DNA from: an uncultured Cellvibrio sp.
GTDB lineage: Bacteria; Pseudomonadota; Gammaproteobacteria; Pseudomonadales; Cellvibrionaceae
Length of the DNA: 7,874 bases
Assembly: GCA_946886255.1 (NCBI GenBank)
Contig: CAMPIG010000217.1
Location: 1-7,874, forward strand
Reading direction: 5' to 3'
Positions within the stretch are counted from its first letter, which is position 1. Every line of letters begins with the position of its first letter. The translations under genes were made by a program, and so were the position numbers. The notes under the pieces were generated by a model, which was not told the DNA's origin, ran no database searches, and worked only from the letters and a program-made list of their open reading frames with translations. This document shows positions 1-6,558 of this stretch, piece by piece.

Positions 1-461
1 CCCGCAGTGACTGGGCCACCATGCAGGCCGCTGCGGAGATACTGCAGCAATTGGGCGTGGATTATCACACCGAAGTCGTCTCGGCCCATCGCACCCCCCA
101 GAAACTCACCAGCTTTGCTGAAACAGCCGCCGCAGATGGCTATGGCGTGATTATCGCTGGCGCTGGCGGCGCTGCCCATTTGCCCGGCATGGTTGCCGCT
201 CATACCCGCCTGCCCGTTTTGGGCGTTCCGGTTCAGAGTAAAGCGCTGAATGGAATGGACAGCCTGCTTTCCATTGTCCAGATGCCCAAGGGTATTGCCG
301 TCGGAACCCTGGCCATCGGTACCGCTGGTGCATTCAACGCCGGTTTGCTGGCGTGCCAGATCCTCGCATTAAACGACCCGGCGCTGGCCGCGCGTATCGA
401 GCAATTCCGCACCGAACAAACCCAGGCTGTTCTGGATAACCCTGATCCGAGTGTTGAATAA
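1..461 (+). CDS. purE: N5-carboxyaminoimidazole ribonucleotide mutase PurE (5' partial)
   Basis: Cytosolic enzyme of de novo purine synthesis that rearranges N5-CAIR, the product of PurK, to CAIR. The frame is open from base 3, so the gene begins before the window; 152 residues are visible and roughly 10-15 N-terminal residues are missing. Seen directly: the RSDW stretch at the very start (part of the conserved phosphate/substrate loop), SAHRTP with the conserved histidine, the glycine-rich [12 protein letters not shown] loop, and the [12 protein letters not shown] and LLSIVQMP blocks, all hallmarks of the bacterial class I PurE family. The stop TAA (459-461) is followed with no gap by the purK ATG, so the two genes are almost certainly co-transcribed and translationally coupled. 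Any regulatory region lies outside the window. Identification is secure. Confidence 0.97.
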   Translation, partial: RSDWATMQAAAEILQQLGVDYHTEVVSAHRTPQKLTSFAETAAADGYGVIIAGAGGAAHLPGMVAAHTRLPVLGVPVQSKALNGMDSLLSIVQMPKGIAVGTLAIGTAGAFNAGLLACQILALNDPALAARIEQFRTEQTQAVLDNPDPSVE

Positions 462-1529
462 ATGAGTCAGCGTGTATGGGTTTTAGGCGCCGGCCAATTA
501 GGTGCCATGCTACAAACAGCGGGACGTTCGCTCAACCTGGATGTACGTCCGGTTTCTATTGATGCCAGTGAAGCGCCGCTCCTGAGCCTCCAGGATATCG
601 TTACCGCCGAGCGCGAACAGTGGCCCGAATCGGTAGCCACCCATGCGTTGGCGCAGCATCCGCACTTTATCAACAGCACCGTATTCGGTCGCCTGGCGGA
701 TCGCAAGACGCAAAAGACCCTGATTGATGAGCTTGGTTTGGCCACCGCGCCCTGGGCCCATGTCGATGAATCAACCCAGGCGGCGGATTTACACCATAAG
801 TTCGGCGAGCGGGTTCTGCTGAAGCGTCGCACCGGCGGTTACGACGGTAAAGGCCAATATTGGCTGCACCAGTCCCGCCAGGATGAAATTCCGGCTGACT
901 GGCACGAACAAGCCATCGCCGAACAAGCCATCGCCTTTGAAGAGGAAGTGTCCTTAGTGGGCGCACGCAATGCAGCAGGCCAGTGTGTGTTTTACCCCCT
1001 GACATTGAACCTCCATGTAAACGGCATCCTGCTTGGCTCCGTTTCACCTCTGCCGCGCCTGGCTCATCTGCAAGTTCAGGCCGAAAAAATGCTGGAGACA
1101 CTCCTGCAACACCTCAACTATGTCGGGGTGATGGCTATGGAATGCTTCCGGGTGGGCGACCGCCTGATGATCAACGAACTGGCACCGCGAGTTCACAACA
1201 GTGGCCACTGGACGCAAGCTGGCGCGAGCACTGATCAATTTGAATTACACCTGCGCGCGATCACCGATTTGCCACTGGGCCAGCCAACCATCAAAGGCCA
1301 GAGCGTGATGGTGAATCTGGTGGGCACCGTCCGTAATAACCAATGGCTGGCAGTGCCAGGCACTGAGCTTGTGTGGTATGGCAAAGAAGTGCTGCCCGGT
1401 CGCAAGGTGGGGCATATCAATATCACTCATTCGGATAACGCTGCTATTCGCGCTTCGCTGGAGGCGCTTCGCCCGCATCTGCCAAATCATTACAACGAGG
1501 TTATTGATTGGTTAGTGCAAAACCTCTGA
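462..1529 (+). CDS. purK: 5-(carboxyamino)imidazole ribonucleotide synthase PurK
   Basis: ATP-grasp ligase that carboxylates AIR with bicarbonate and ATP to give N5-CAIR, which PurE then isomerises. The 355-residue length equals that of the E. coli enzyme. Seen: N-terminal nucleotide-fold motif VLGAGQLGAML (residues 7-17); the ATP-grasp lysine region VLLKRRTGGYDGKGQYWL (118-135); EEEVSLVGAR (160-169); the metal-binding end of the ATP-grasp fold, AMECF (225-229) and NELAPRVHNSGHWT (238-251), which also carries the family's substrate-site residues. The ATG starts on the base after the purE stop, and no good ribosome-binding site precedes it, which fits translational coupling. It is the last gene of its operon here; the next gene is convergent. 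No odd features. Confidence 0.97.
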   Translation: MSQRVWVLGAGQLGAMLQTAGRSLNLDVRPVSIDASEAPLLSLQDIVTAEREQWPESVATHALAQHPHFINSTVFGRLADRKTQKTLIDELGLATAPWAHVDESTQAADLHHKFGERVLLKRRTGGYDGKGQYWLHQSRQDEIPADWHEQAIAEQAIAFEEEVSLVGARNAAGQCVFYPLTLNLHVNGILLGSVSPLPRLAHLQVQAEKMLETLLQHLNYVGVMAMECFRVGDRLMINELAPRVHNSGHWTQAGASTDQFELHLRAITDLPLGQPTIKGQSVMVNLVGTVRNNQWLAVPGTELVWYGKEVLPGRKVGHINITHSDNAAIRASLEALRPHLPNHYNEVIDWLVQNL

Positions 1530-1591
1530 TAGAAAAATTTGCTGCTGGAAATACAAATTAACCTCATTGAATTTAGCACAATGTAGTTGGG

Positions 1592-1687
1592 CGTTAGTGT
1601 GTGTTGGTTTCGAAACCCTCAATTCAGGGATGAATTGAGGGAGCTACAGGGACGTATTTATGCGTTTTCGAAACCAACACCCTAACG
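1592..1687. repeat. Nested inverted-repeat element between convergent genes
   Basis: A compact palindromic unit. The outer arms are GTGTTGGTTTCGAAA (1601-1615) and its exact complement (1666-1680); after a small bulge they extend to cgttag (1592-1597) and ctaacg (1682-1687). Directly inside the left arm is a perfect 11-bp hairpin, ccctcaattca (1616-1626) and its complement (1631-1641), with a 4-base loop. The rest of the interior (1642-1665) contains ctacagggacgtattta. From memory this interior resembles the 'TACGTCCCTGTAGCTCC...' dispersed repeats found between genes of many gammaproteobacteria. No flanking target duplication was found. It sits between the ends of purK and the yedI-like gene, so it may act as a bidirectional terminator, although no strong T-run follows it. 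Confidence 0.75.
1616..1641. terminator. Inner hairpin, possible terminator for purEK and the yedI-like gene
   Basis: Perfect 11-bp stem with a GGGA loop, 86 bases after the purK stop and 69 bases after the stop of the opposing gene. Its position between two convergent genes suits a shared terminator. There is no U-run on either strand, so an intrinsic-terminator role is only a possibility; it could equally be just the core of the repeat element. Confidence 0.35.
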
Positions 1688-1710
1688 ACAAACGAGCTAC
1701 AGAGCACCGT

Positions 1711-2640
1711 TTAATGATCAACTCGTTTAAACAAACGCTGAGCAAAATTCACCACAACCAATATCACCGCGCCCACCAGAATACCCGCCACAGCGTTAAA
1801 TAACGTTGCCACCAACGAACCGGTAAAACCCTCATGCGTTACCGGAATAGCTTCCAGCCAGTGGTGCAAAAACGGCAGGCCGTGAACCAGGATACCCCCG
1901 CCCACCATAAACATGGCTGCAGTGCCGACGACCGACAACGTCTTCATCAACCAGGGTGCGGAACGCAAAATCACGGCGCCGAAACCGCGTTGAAATCGTG
2001 CACCGAAACTCTCGCCGGTTTTCTTCTGCAAATACAGACCAGCGTCATCAAGCTTAACAATCCCCGCCACCAGACCGTAAACACCAATCGTCATAATGAT
2101 GGAGATCACCACCAGCACTCCCAAACGCCCGATAAAATCCATCGCGGCGGCAGCGCCCAGGGTAATGACAATAATCTCGGCCGATAACACAAAGTCTGTG
2201 CAAATAGCGCCTTTGATCTTTTCTTTTTCCAGTGCAAGCAGATCAATATCGGGGTTCACCAATGCCTGGGTGAGCTGAGCGTGATGGCTTTCTTCTTCTG
2301 CACGATGCAAAAATTTATGCGCAAGTTTTTCACATCCTTCGAAACACAAAAAAGCCCCGCCCAACATCAACAGCGGAGTGATCGCCCAAGGCATAACGGC
2401 ACTGATCAACAATGCTGCCGGTACCAGAATAATTTTGTTGCGCATCGACCCTTTGGCGACCGCCCATACCACCGGTATTTCCCGTTCAGCCCTGACGCCA
2501 GTCACCTGTTGCGCATTCAACGCAAGGTCATCTCCCAAAACACCGGCAGTTTTTTTGGTTGCGACCTTGGTCATCACCGCAATGTCATCGAGTACTGTTG
2601 CAATATCATCCAACAACGTTAATAAACTACCGCCAGCCAT
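1711..2640 (-). CDS. yedI: DUF808/YedI-family inner-membrane protein
   Basis: 309-residue integral membrane protein of the DUF808 family, of which E. coli YedI is the known member; its biochemical role is not established. The N-terminus MAGGSLLTLLDDIATVLDDIAVM and the following block TKKTAGVLGDDLALNAQQVTGV are nearly diagnostic. Hydrophobic segments suggest about four to six membrane spans: roughly residues 69-100, 152-170, 173-195, 235-255 and 273-300. A charged, histidine-rich loop (about 104-145) separates the first two groups. The start chosen is the ATG at 2640 because it matches the family's N-terminus and has AAGGAA about eight bases upstream (2648-2653); a longer reading from 2682 would add 14 residues unlike the family. 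It is monocistronic here, convergent with purK and followed upstream by the separate GH44 gene. Confidence 0.9.
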   Translation of the reverse strand: MAGGSLLTLLDDIATVLDDIAVMTKVATKKTAGVLGDDLALNAQQVTGVRAEREIPVVWAVAKGSMRNKIILVPAALLISAVMPWAITPLLMLGGAFLCFEGCEKLAHKFLHRAEEESHHAQLTQALVNPDIDLLALEKEKIKGAICTDFVLSAEIIVITLGAAAAMDFIGRLGVLVVISIIMTIGVYGLVAGIVKLDDAGLYLQKKTGESFGARFQRGFGAVILRSAPWLMKTLSVVGTAAMFMVGGGILVHGLPFLHHWLEAIPVTHEGFTGSLVATLFNAVAGILVGAVILVVVNFAQRLFKRVDH

Positions 2641-2671
2641 ATGGGGTTTCCTTGTGTAGTAAATAATTGCA

Positions 2672-2692
2672 ACCGTCAGCAATTTTGACGGT
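2672..2692. promoter_or_regulatory. Small palindrome upstream of the yedI-like gene
   Basis: Perfect 7-bp inverted repeat, accgtca (2672-2678) and tgacggt (2686-2692), 32 bases before the chosen start of the DUF808 gene. It could be an operator or a hairpin in the leader. I could not identify a convincing -35/-10 pair around it, and a 7-bp palindrome can arise by chance. Confidence 0.25.
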
Positions 2693-2831
2693 ATGAAGAG
2701 GAAAATTGGGGGATGCTAGCAGCTTGGGGGGAGACTATCCAGATGAGCAATGTCGGAAGCGTTGGGCGTACAGCCACATTCCTTCGTGAAAGCACGCTTA
2801 AATAGGATGCCTTTTGTAACCAACCTCAACG

Positions 2832-2856
2832 TCCCCTGACCATAAAGGTCAGGGGA
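2832..2856 (-). terminator. Hairpin after the GH44 gene, probable terminator
   Basis: Perfect 10-bp GC-rich stem, tcccctgacc (2832-2841) with its complement (2847-2856) and a 5-base loop, beginning 14 bases after the GH44 stop codon. Position and stem strength fit transcription termination or 3'-end protection of the GH44 mRNA. No U-run follows on the minus strand, so it is not a classical intrinsic terminator. Confidence 0.5.
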
Positions 2857-2870
2857 TAATAGGTTCGCCA

Positions 2871-4880
2871 TTAACGACTGGCACAAAACCCTACAGAAGT
2901 GTCAGCTTGCCCCGGCTGTATGGTGCTATTCCAGCCGACGCCACTTACGCTCAATGTCGAGCCGCTTTGACTCCAGTTACCATTCCACAAATTATTAACA
3001 CTACCCTCAACCGAAACCGACACATTCCAGGTGGCAGCGGTAACGCCAGTGTTGTTGAGCGTTAGAATGGCACAGTAACCACTGCCCCAATCATTGTTTA
3101 TATTCACTGTTGCGGTTACTGCCCCTGTCCCGACTGAACTACTGCTTGAACTTGAAGAGCTACTGAAAGAAGAACTGCTTAGGCTTGAACTCGAAGAGCT
3201 ACTGAAAGATGAGCTGGCAAGAGAGGAGGAAGAGCTGCTCGGTACAGAAGAGTTACTACTGAACGAGCTTGATGAACTTGAGCTACTTGCGGCTCCTTTT
3301 TCTATCACAAAGTGATATGCGGACAATGCCGGAACAGAATAGCTGAAGCTGTTACCACTTATGCTAAAGGTTCCCACATTTTGTATCGCCGTAGCGCTTT
3401 GCGTCATTGCATAGGCGTTGGCCGAGTTATAGTTGGACGTTGAATTTATGTCGAATGCGCCATCAATAGATTCATCGAGGTTTTTATTCAACACAATCAC
3501 GTGCAGATTACCGGTGCTTGAATCCACCGCTGCATATACTGAGCTGTTTTCCTTATCGCTCATGCTGGCATTGACACTCATGTTGCCGAAGGTTGAATTA
3601 GCACCATCGTAATTCCTGAACAATCGATAAGCACTGGCGATGTAACTTGACTCGCTTTCCAGCAGCCAGACGGTGGATGCATAAATATCATACTTCCCGA
3701 AAATGCCGAGCAAATCCGCTTGTGAAATACCGCCGGTAATATGGTTTGGACCACCATAGCTGTATTCGGTAAAAGCGATTTCTGTACCTGGATAGTAGGT
3801 ACTAATTGAATCCTTCAGGTGAGGAATCAACGGCAAATCCGCTGAGAAATACTGGCCGATCCAGCTGTTTTCTACATAGTCGGGGTCCCACAGAGTACGA
3901 GTCGCCTGAAGGCGCGCAATTTGATCATTGCGTGAATTCGCTCCACTGTTTGTTACACGTTGGTCGCCCGTAGCCTCGGAGTACCAATGCAGATCAAGTA
4001 CATCCAGTAGCCGCTGCCCTTCCGCATCGGAGGCACTGCGCATTTGATCAAGGTAATAATCAATATACCAAGGGTAAGCGCTGGAAAAATTTTCCCAATC
4101 TGGTGGTCCCTGGAGTGAAGTATAAGCACTGAACCCAAAAAGTGCGGGGCCAAATATTTTGGCCGTTGGGTCTACATCCTTAACAGCAGCAGCTGTTGCG
4201 ATTGAACGATCAACCAATGCCTGGGCCCCCACAGGATCAGGATGGATAAGCGGATGAGTATGACTCCAGAGCGCTGGCTCATTATCCAGTGAATAGCCAA
4301 ATACGCCGCCATCCGCAGCGCGGCCATAACGTGCCACAAGGAAGTTCACCATCTCATCTATGTAGACCGCATTGTCGTTTACATCTGGCGTCAATGAAAA
4401 AGGAGCATTTTTGCGCGGATAAACCGGAACCCAGCGCGAGGAAGGGGCCGCTTCCGCTTCGCTGACGGGGCCGTCGCCATCGGCAGAAACGTATCCCGCC
4501 ATTTGCAACGTGAGCAGCGCTTTCGCGTCAGGACCAACCTCCTCGTCCACAAAATGGGTGTATGTAATGCCAGGGATGCTGCCATCAACCCCACTCGGCA
4601 CCATGAAGTTGTCGCTGGAGTGTTGCCAATCAGAACCGGCATTCGACCAGTTGTTCTCCCAGTTATATGCGGTGAGGCGATTGCCGCCTATGCGATAAAA
4701 AGCGAGGTTTTCAGCACCCGTCATGTACATCCTGTGATTGGTACCGTAAATCAGTGGGCTGATCTCGTGATTCTGATTATCCGGCTGGATGGAATAGGAA
4801 ACATCGACAGCAAAGGCGTTGGATGCAGCAAGGCCCAGCGCCGCCACAATGGTGGGAAGCGTTTTTCTCGTCAGGTTCAT
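2871..4880 (-). CDS. Secreted GH44 endo-beta-1,4-glucanase/xyloglucanase with C-terminal CBM2
   Basis: 669-residue exported glycanase. The signal peptide is residues 1-24 (MNLTRK, hydrophobic core, cut after AFA). The GH44 catalytic domain spans about 25-528. Seen: the family signature RIGGNRLTAYNWENNWSNAG (63-82); the acid/base Glu201 in SLDNEP; the nucleophile Glu372 in FTEYSYGG. Known GH44 enzymes are retaining endoglucanases acting on xyloglucan, CMC-type cellulose and mixed-linkage glucans; the exact substrate cannot be read here. A serine-rich linker follows (about 532-582), then a CBM2 cellulose-binding module (about 587-668) with NDWGSG, TWNV, LWNGNW and GWNS tryptophans and a likely Cys603-Cys666 disulfide. 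The start at 4880 gives a clean signal peptide and has GAGGA seven bases upstream; a start at 4901 would add seven residues. It has its own 231-bp leader, so it is probably transcribed separately from the upstream operon. Confidence 0.95.
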   Translation of the reverse strand: MNLTRKTLPTIVAALGLAASNAFAVDVSYSIQPDNQNHEISPLIYGTNHRMYMTGAENLAFYRIGGNRLTAYNWENNWSNAGSDWQHSSDNFMVPSGVDGSIPGITYTHFVDEEVGPDAKALLTLQMAGYVSADGDGPVSEAEAAPSSRWVPVYPRKNAPFSLTPDVNDNAVYIDEMVNFLVARYGRAADGGVFGYSLDNEPALWSHTHPLIHPDPVGAQALVDRSIATAAAVKDVDPTAKIFGPALFGFSAYTSLQGPPDWENFSSAYPWYIDYYLDQMRSASDAEGQRLLDVLDLHWYSEATGDQRVTNSGANSRNDQIARLQATRTLWDPDYVENSWIGQYFSADLPLIPHLKDSISTYYPGTEIAFTEYSYGGPNHITGGISQADLLGIFGKYDIYASTVWLLESESSYIASAYRLFRNYDGANSTFGNMSVNASMSDKENSSVYAAVDSSTGNLHVIVLNKNLDESIDGAFDINSTSNYNSANAYAMTQSATAIQNVGTFSISGNSFSYSVPALSAYHFVIEKGAASSSSSSSSFSSNSSVPSSSSSSLASSSFSSSSSSSLSSSSFSSSSSSSSSSVGTGAVTATVNINNDWGSGYCAILTLNNTGVTAATWNVSVSVEGSVNNLWNGNWSQSGSTLSVSGVGWNSTIQPGQADTSVGFCASR
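3144..3218 (-). repeat. 39-bp tandem repeat within the poly-serine linker
   Basis: Within the GH44 linker, 3144-3179 and 3183-3218 match with five differences over 36 bases, a period of 39 bp (13 codons). On the minus strand the repeat encodes serine runs broken by Phe and Leu. The full linker (about 3135-3287) is almost all serine with occasional Phe, Leu, Asn, Val, Pro and Ala. It probably grew by slippage or duplication; such flexible linkers are common between modules of Cellvibrio-type secreted enzymes. Confidence 0.7.
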
Positions 4881-5111
4881 ATTGTTGTCCTCAAAAAACA
4901 TAAGGGTTATTAGTTATAATTTTGTTGGCGCAATAACCCACACCAACGAAAAGATGGATGCAAATTTGACCTTGCGTCCGTGCTGGATTTTAACGTTTCA
5001 ATGTAAAAAAAATTGTGAAGTGACGGAAAATGAAATAAATACTTCATTTTGTTTAATACAAAAATGAAATAAGTGTTTCAAGTTGTCATTGCGAAGTTAG
5101 GAATGTCGTAG
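4881..5111 (-). promoter_or_regulatory. AT-rich leader/promoter region of the GH44 gene
   Basis: This 231-bp gap lies between the end of the halogenase operon and the GH44 start, so it should carry the GH44 promoter. Nearest the gene is a good ribosome-binding site, GAGGA (4888-4892 as tcctc). Further up are two overlapping inverted repeats: gggttatt/aataaccc (4904-4911, 4932-4939) and gttgg/ccaac (4924-4928, 4943-4947). A TATAAC-like box lies at 4913-4918 (minus strand), but no -35 at the right distance is convincing, so the promoter itself is not fixed. The far end holds the paired near-palindromes listed separately. Confidence 0.5.
5027..5080. promoter_or_regulatory. Two imperfect direct copies of a 20-bp near-palindrome, possible operators
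   Basis: 5027-5046 and 5061-5080 agree at 17 of 20 positions; both begin aaaatgaaataa and end ttca. Each copy is itself weakly palindromic: TGAA-N8-TTCA in the first, TGAAA-N6-TTTCA in the second. The first also extends to an 8-bp stem, aaaatgaa/ttcatttt (5027-5034, 5043-5050). The copies are 34 bp apart, about three helical turns. Lying 147-200 bases upstream of GH44, they fit a regulator binding pair. Alternatively, the first stem could be a weak AT-rich terminator for the operon ending at 5112, 61 bases upstream of it. Confidence 0.4.
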
Positions 5112-5819
5112 TTAATCGTGACGTGATGCCATTTGTGAAGGGTAGCTTTCAATCAAACTATTGAGAGTGAGCCGCCCACGACGCGGGTCGGGGGACAAGC
5201 CCAGTGCGGCCGATATATCACCGGAATGTAATGAATTACTGCGATAAACCAATGCGCGATTAAAACGTACTTTGATTCGAGCAATGCGCTCAAACAGGTG
5301 CGTATTACCGTTGATGTAATCGCACCCCGCGGTTTCATCCGCCATAACCTCCTGTTTCAACATTTTGAAATAATATTCCAGCCTATCGCTGTTAATCGTT
5401 TCGTAACCGGTACTGCGATGACGGTAGAAAGACGTACCGCCAAATTTTTCATCGCACAGGTAATGCACAACAGCAAACTGGTTGGCGGTGTGGTTATCAA
5501 TATGTGGTACACATTGGATGGGGCGCAATTGTTGGGGCGGGGTAGTTGTTAACGAAAAAGCTGACATCCGCACCCGTGGCTCATACTGGGCTGGCAAATC
5601 AAAAACCTGACGCAATACTGGTTCAATTTTTTGTAACAACATGTTCGAATACATAGTGCTGATCGGTTTGCGAATACCGGGGTAATAATCTGTCGTTTGC
5701 GCAACGAAGGGCGGGTCGGCTTCAGCGAGGGTAATCAATGCTTCGGGGTTATCCATAAAATTATCGATGACGACCAAAGGCTCGGCTTCATGACCTAGTG
5801 CGTGGATATCACAGGCCAT
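5112..5819 (-). CDS. DUF6445-family protein, 2OG-Fe(II)-oxygenase-like
   Basis: 235 residues, cytosolic by appearance (no signal peptide or membrane span). I recognise it as the DUF6445 type that accompanies tryptophan-halogenase/SapC gene sets; no function has been proven to my knowledge. Seen: VVIDNFMDNP near the N-terminus (16-25), a form common at the start of oxygenase-like proteins; PHIDNH (105-110) supplying an HxD pair (His106, Asp108); GGTSFYRHR (127-135); and VYRSNSLHSGD (191-201) with a candidate distal His198, followed by arginines 213, 214 and 216 that could bind 2-oxoglutarate. This order fits a double-stranded beta-helix Fe(II)/2OG oxygenase, but that is inference. The ATG at 5819 is preferred: it is 10 bases after the SapC stop and has GAGGTG just upstream. 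A start at 5855 would overlap SapC by 26 bases. Last gene of the operon. Confidence 0.8.
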   Translation of the reverse strand: MACDIHALGHEAEPLVVIDNFMDNPEALITLAEADPPFVAQTTDYYPGIRKPISTMYSNMLLQKIEPVLRQVFDLPAQYEPRVRMSAFSLTTTPPQQLRPIQCVPHIDNHTANQFAVVHYLCDEKFGGTSFYRHRSTGYETINSDRLEYYFKMLKQEVMADETAGCDYINGNTHLFERIARIKVRFNRALVYRSNSLHSGDISAALGLSPDPRRGRLTLNSLIESYPSQMASRHD

Positions 5820-5829
5820 GCCAGCCACC

Positions 5830-6540
5830 TCAAGACTCCCCCGCAAGCCGCGCATTTTTCTTTTCTACCAGCGAATAAATATGTCCCAGTGACGCTATCA
5901 GGGTATAGATAGGTTTCAGGTATGCCTGTCGATGCAGTTGCGCTATAGCCTCGTCATCAAGTGCGGACAGTTTCTCTTCGTCAATAGTGTACAACCCTTG
6001 CACACGCTGCTCCTGCTGATTGACAAAGGTAATGTTAAAAGACATCGGCATCAGTAGCTTGTGTTGCAGCAGGGCTTCGATAAAGATTTGCGTTTGTTGC
6101 TCGCCCTCAATCAGCTGCGCCAGCATGGCTTTTATTTTGCGCAAAAATTCCGTTTCCTCGCCCTGCTCGGTAAAGATTGCCTGCCCTTCTTCACGTGTCA
6201 GGCAATCGCTTTCCGCATCGATACAAATAACGGTTTTTTCATCTTCCTGCCCAATAAAAAATGGCTGGCGTACAATATTTAGCGGTGTGTAAATTCCTTG
6301 CCAGCGATCGCCGTCCCAAAAAAGATTTTCGTGTTCTTCAAACCCCAAAAGAGCTACACACACAAAACGACCGGTGTCGCTGTACTTGGTAAAGGCAATG
6401 GGATATTGCACCGCTAATTTGAGAAACTCACTCATCACCACCGGCACCATGCGTTCGTTGGCACCTTGCGCTTCGATCTTGCTCTGATCCACGCGAATGT
6501 GACGGTGAAGGTTATTGTGCAGAGAGACAAATTTGGTCAT
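5830..6540 (-). CDS. SapC-family protein
   Basis: 236-residue soluble protein of the SapC family (PF07277), named after a Campylobacter S-layer locus gene; in proteobacteria like this one its biochemical role is unknown. Family pattern seen in order: His-rich N-terminus HRHIRV (12-17), VPVVMSEFLKLAVQYPIAF (32-50), VALLGFEEHENLFWDGDRWQGIYTPLNIVRQPFF (62-95), a central LTREEGQAIFTEQGEET (114-130), and QGLYTIDEEKLSALDDEAIAQL near the C-terminus (181-202) ending in SLGHIYSLVEKK. There is no signal peptide, so secretion is not suggested by the sequence. It begins 18 bases after the halogenase stop; the Shine-Dalgarno sequence before the ATG is weak (GGGTGA region), suggesting coupling to the gene before it. 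Sits between halogenase and DUF6445, the usual arrangement for this set. Confidence 0.9.
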   Translation of the reverse strand: MTKFVSLHNNLHRHIRVDQSKIEAQGANERMVPVVMSEFLKLAVQYPIAFTKYSDTGRFVCVALLGFEEHENLFWDGDRWQGIYTPLNIVRQPFFIGQEDEKTVICIDAESDCLTREEGQAIFTEQGEETEFLRKIKAMLAQLIEGEQQTQIFIEALLQHKLLMPMSFNITFVNQQEQRVQGLYTIDEEKLSALDDEAIAQLHRQAYLKPIYTLIASLGHIYSLVEKKNARLAGES

Positions 6541-6558
6541 CTGATCACCCAGAGTCGG

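Noticed and set aside
467..832. Minus-strand ORF of 121 codons inside purK
   Set aside because: It lies fully antisense to a clear purK reading frame in GC-rich DNA and has an arginine/serine-rich composition typical of shadow frames.
1834..2187. Plus-strand ORF of 117 codons inside the DUF808 gene
   Set aside because: Antisense to a well-matched membrane protein; His/Gln/Asn-rich composition indicates a shadow frame.
2641..2682. N-terminal extension of the DUF808 protein from a start at 2682
   Set aside because: The added 14 residues do not match the family, whereas the ATG at 2640 gives the conserved MAG-S-LL start and has a good ribosome-binding site.
3094..3315. Plus-strand ORF of 73 codons rich in Leu and Glu, opposite the GH44 linker
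   Set aside because: It is the complement of the repetitive serine codons; the Leu/Glu pattern is a by-product, with no ribosome-binding site or family resemblance.
5027..5080. Possible Fur box or CRISPR-like repeat
   Set aside because: The motif does not fit the GATAAT-type Fur consensus, and two imperfect copies with a 14-bp spacer are too few and too divergent for CRISPR.
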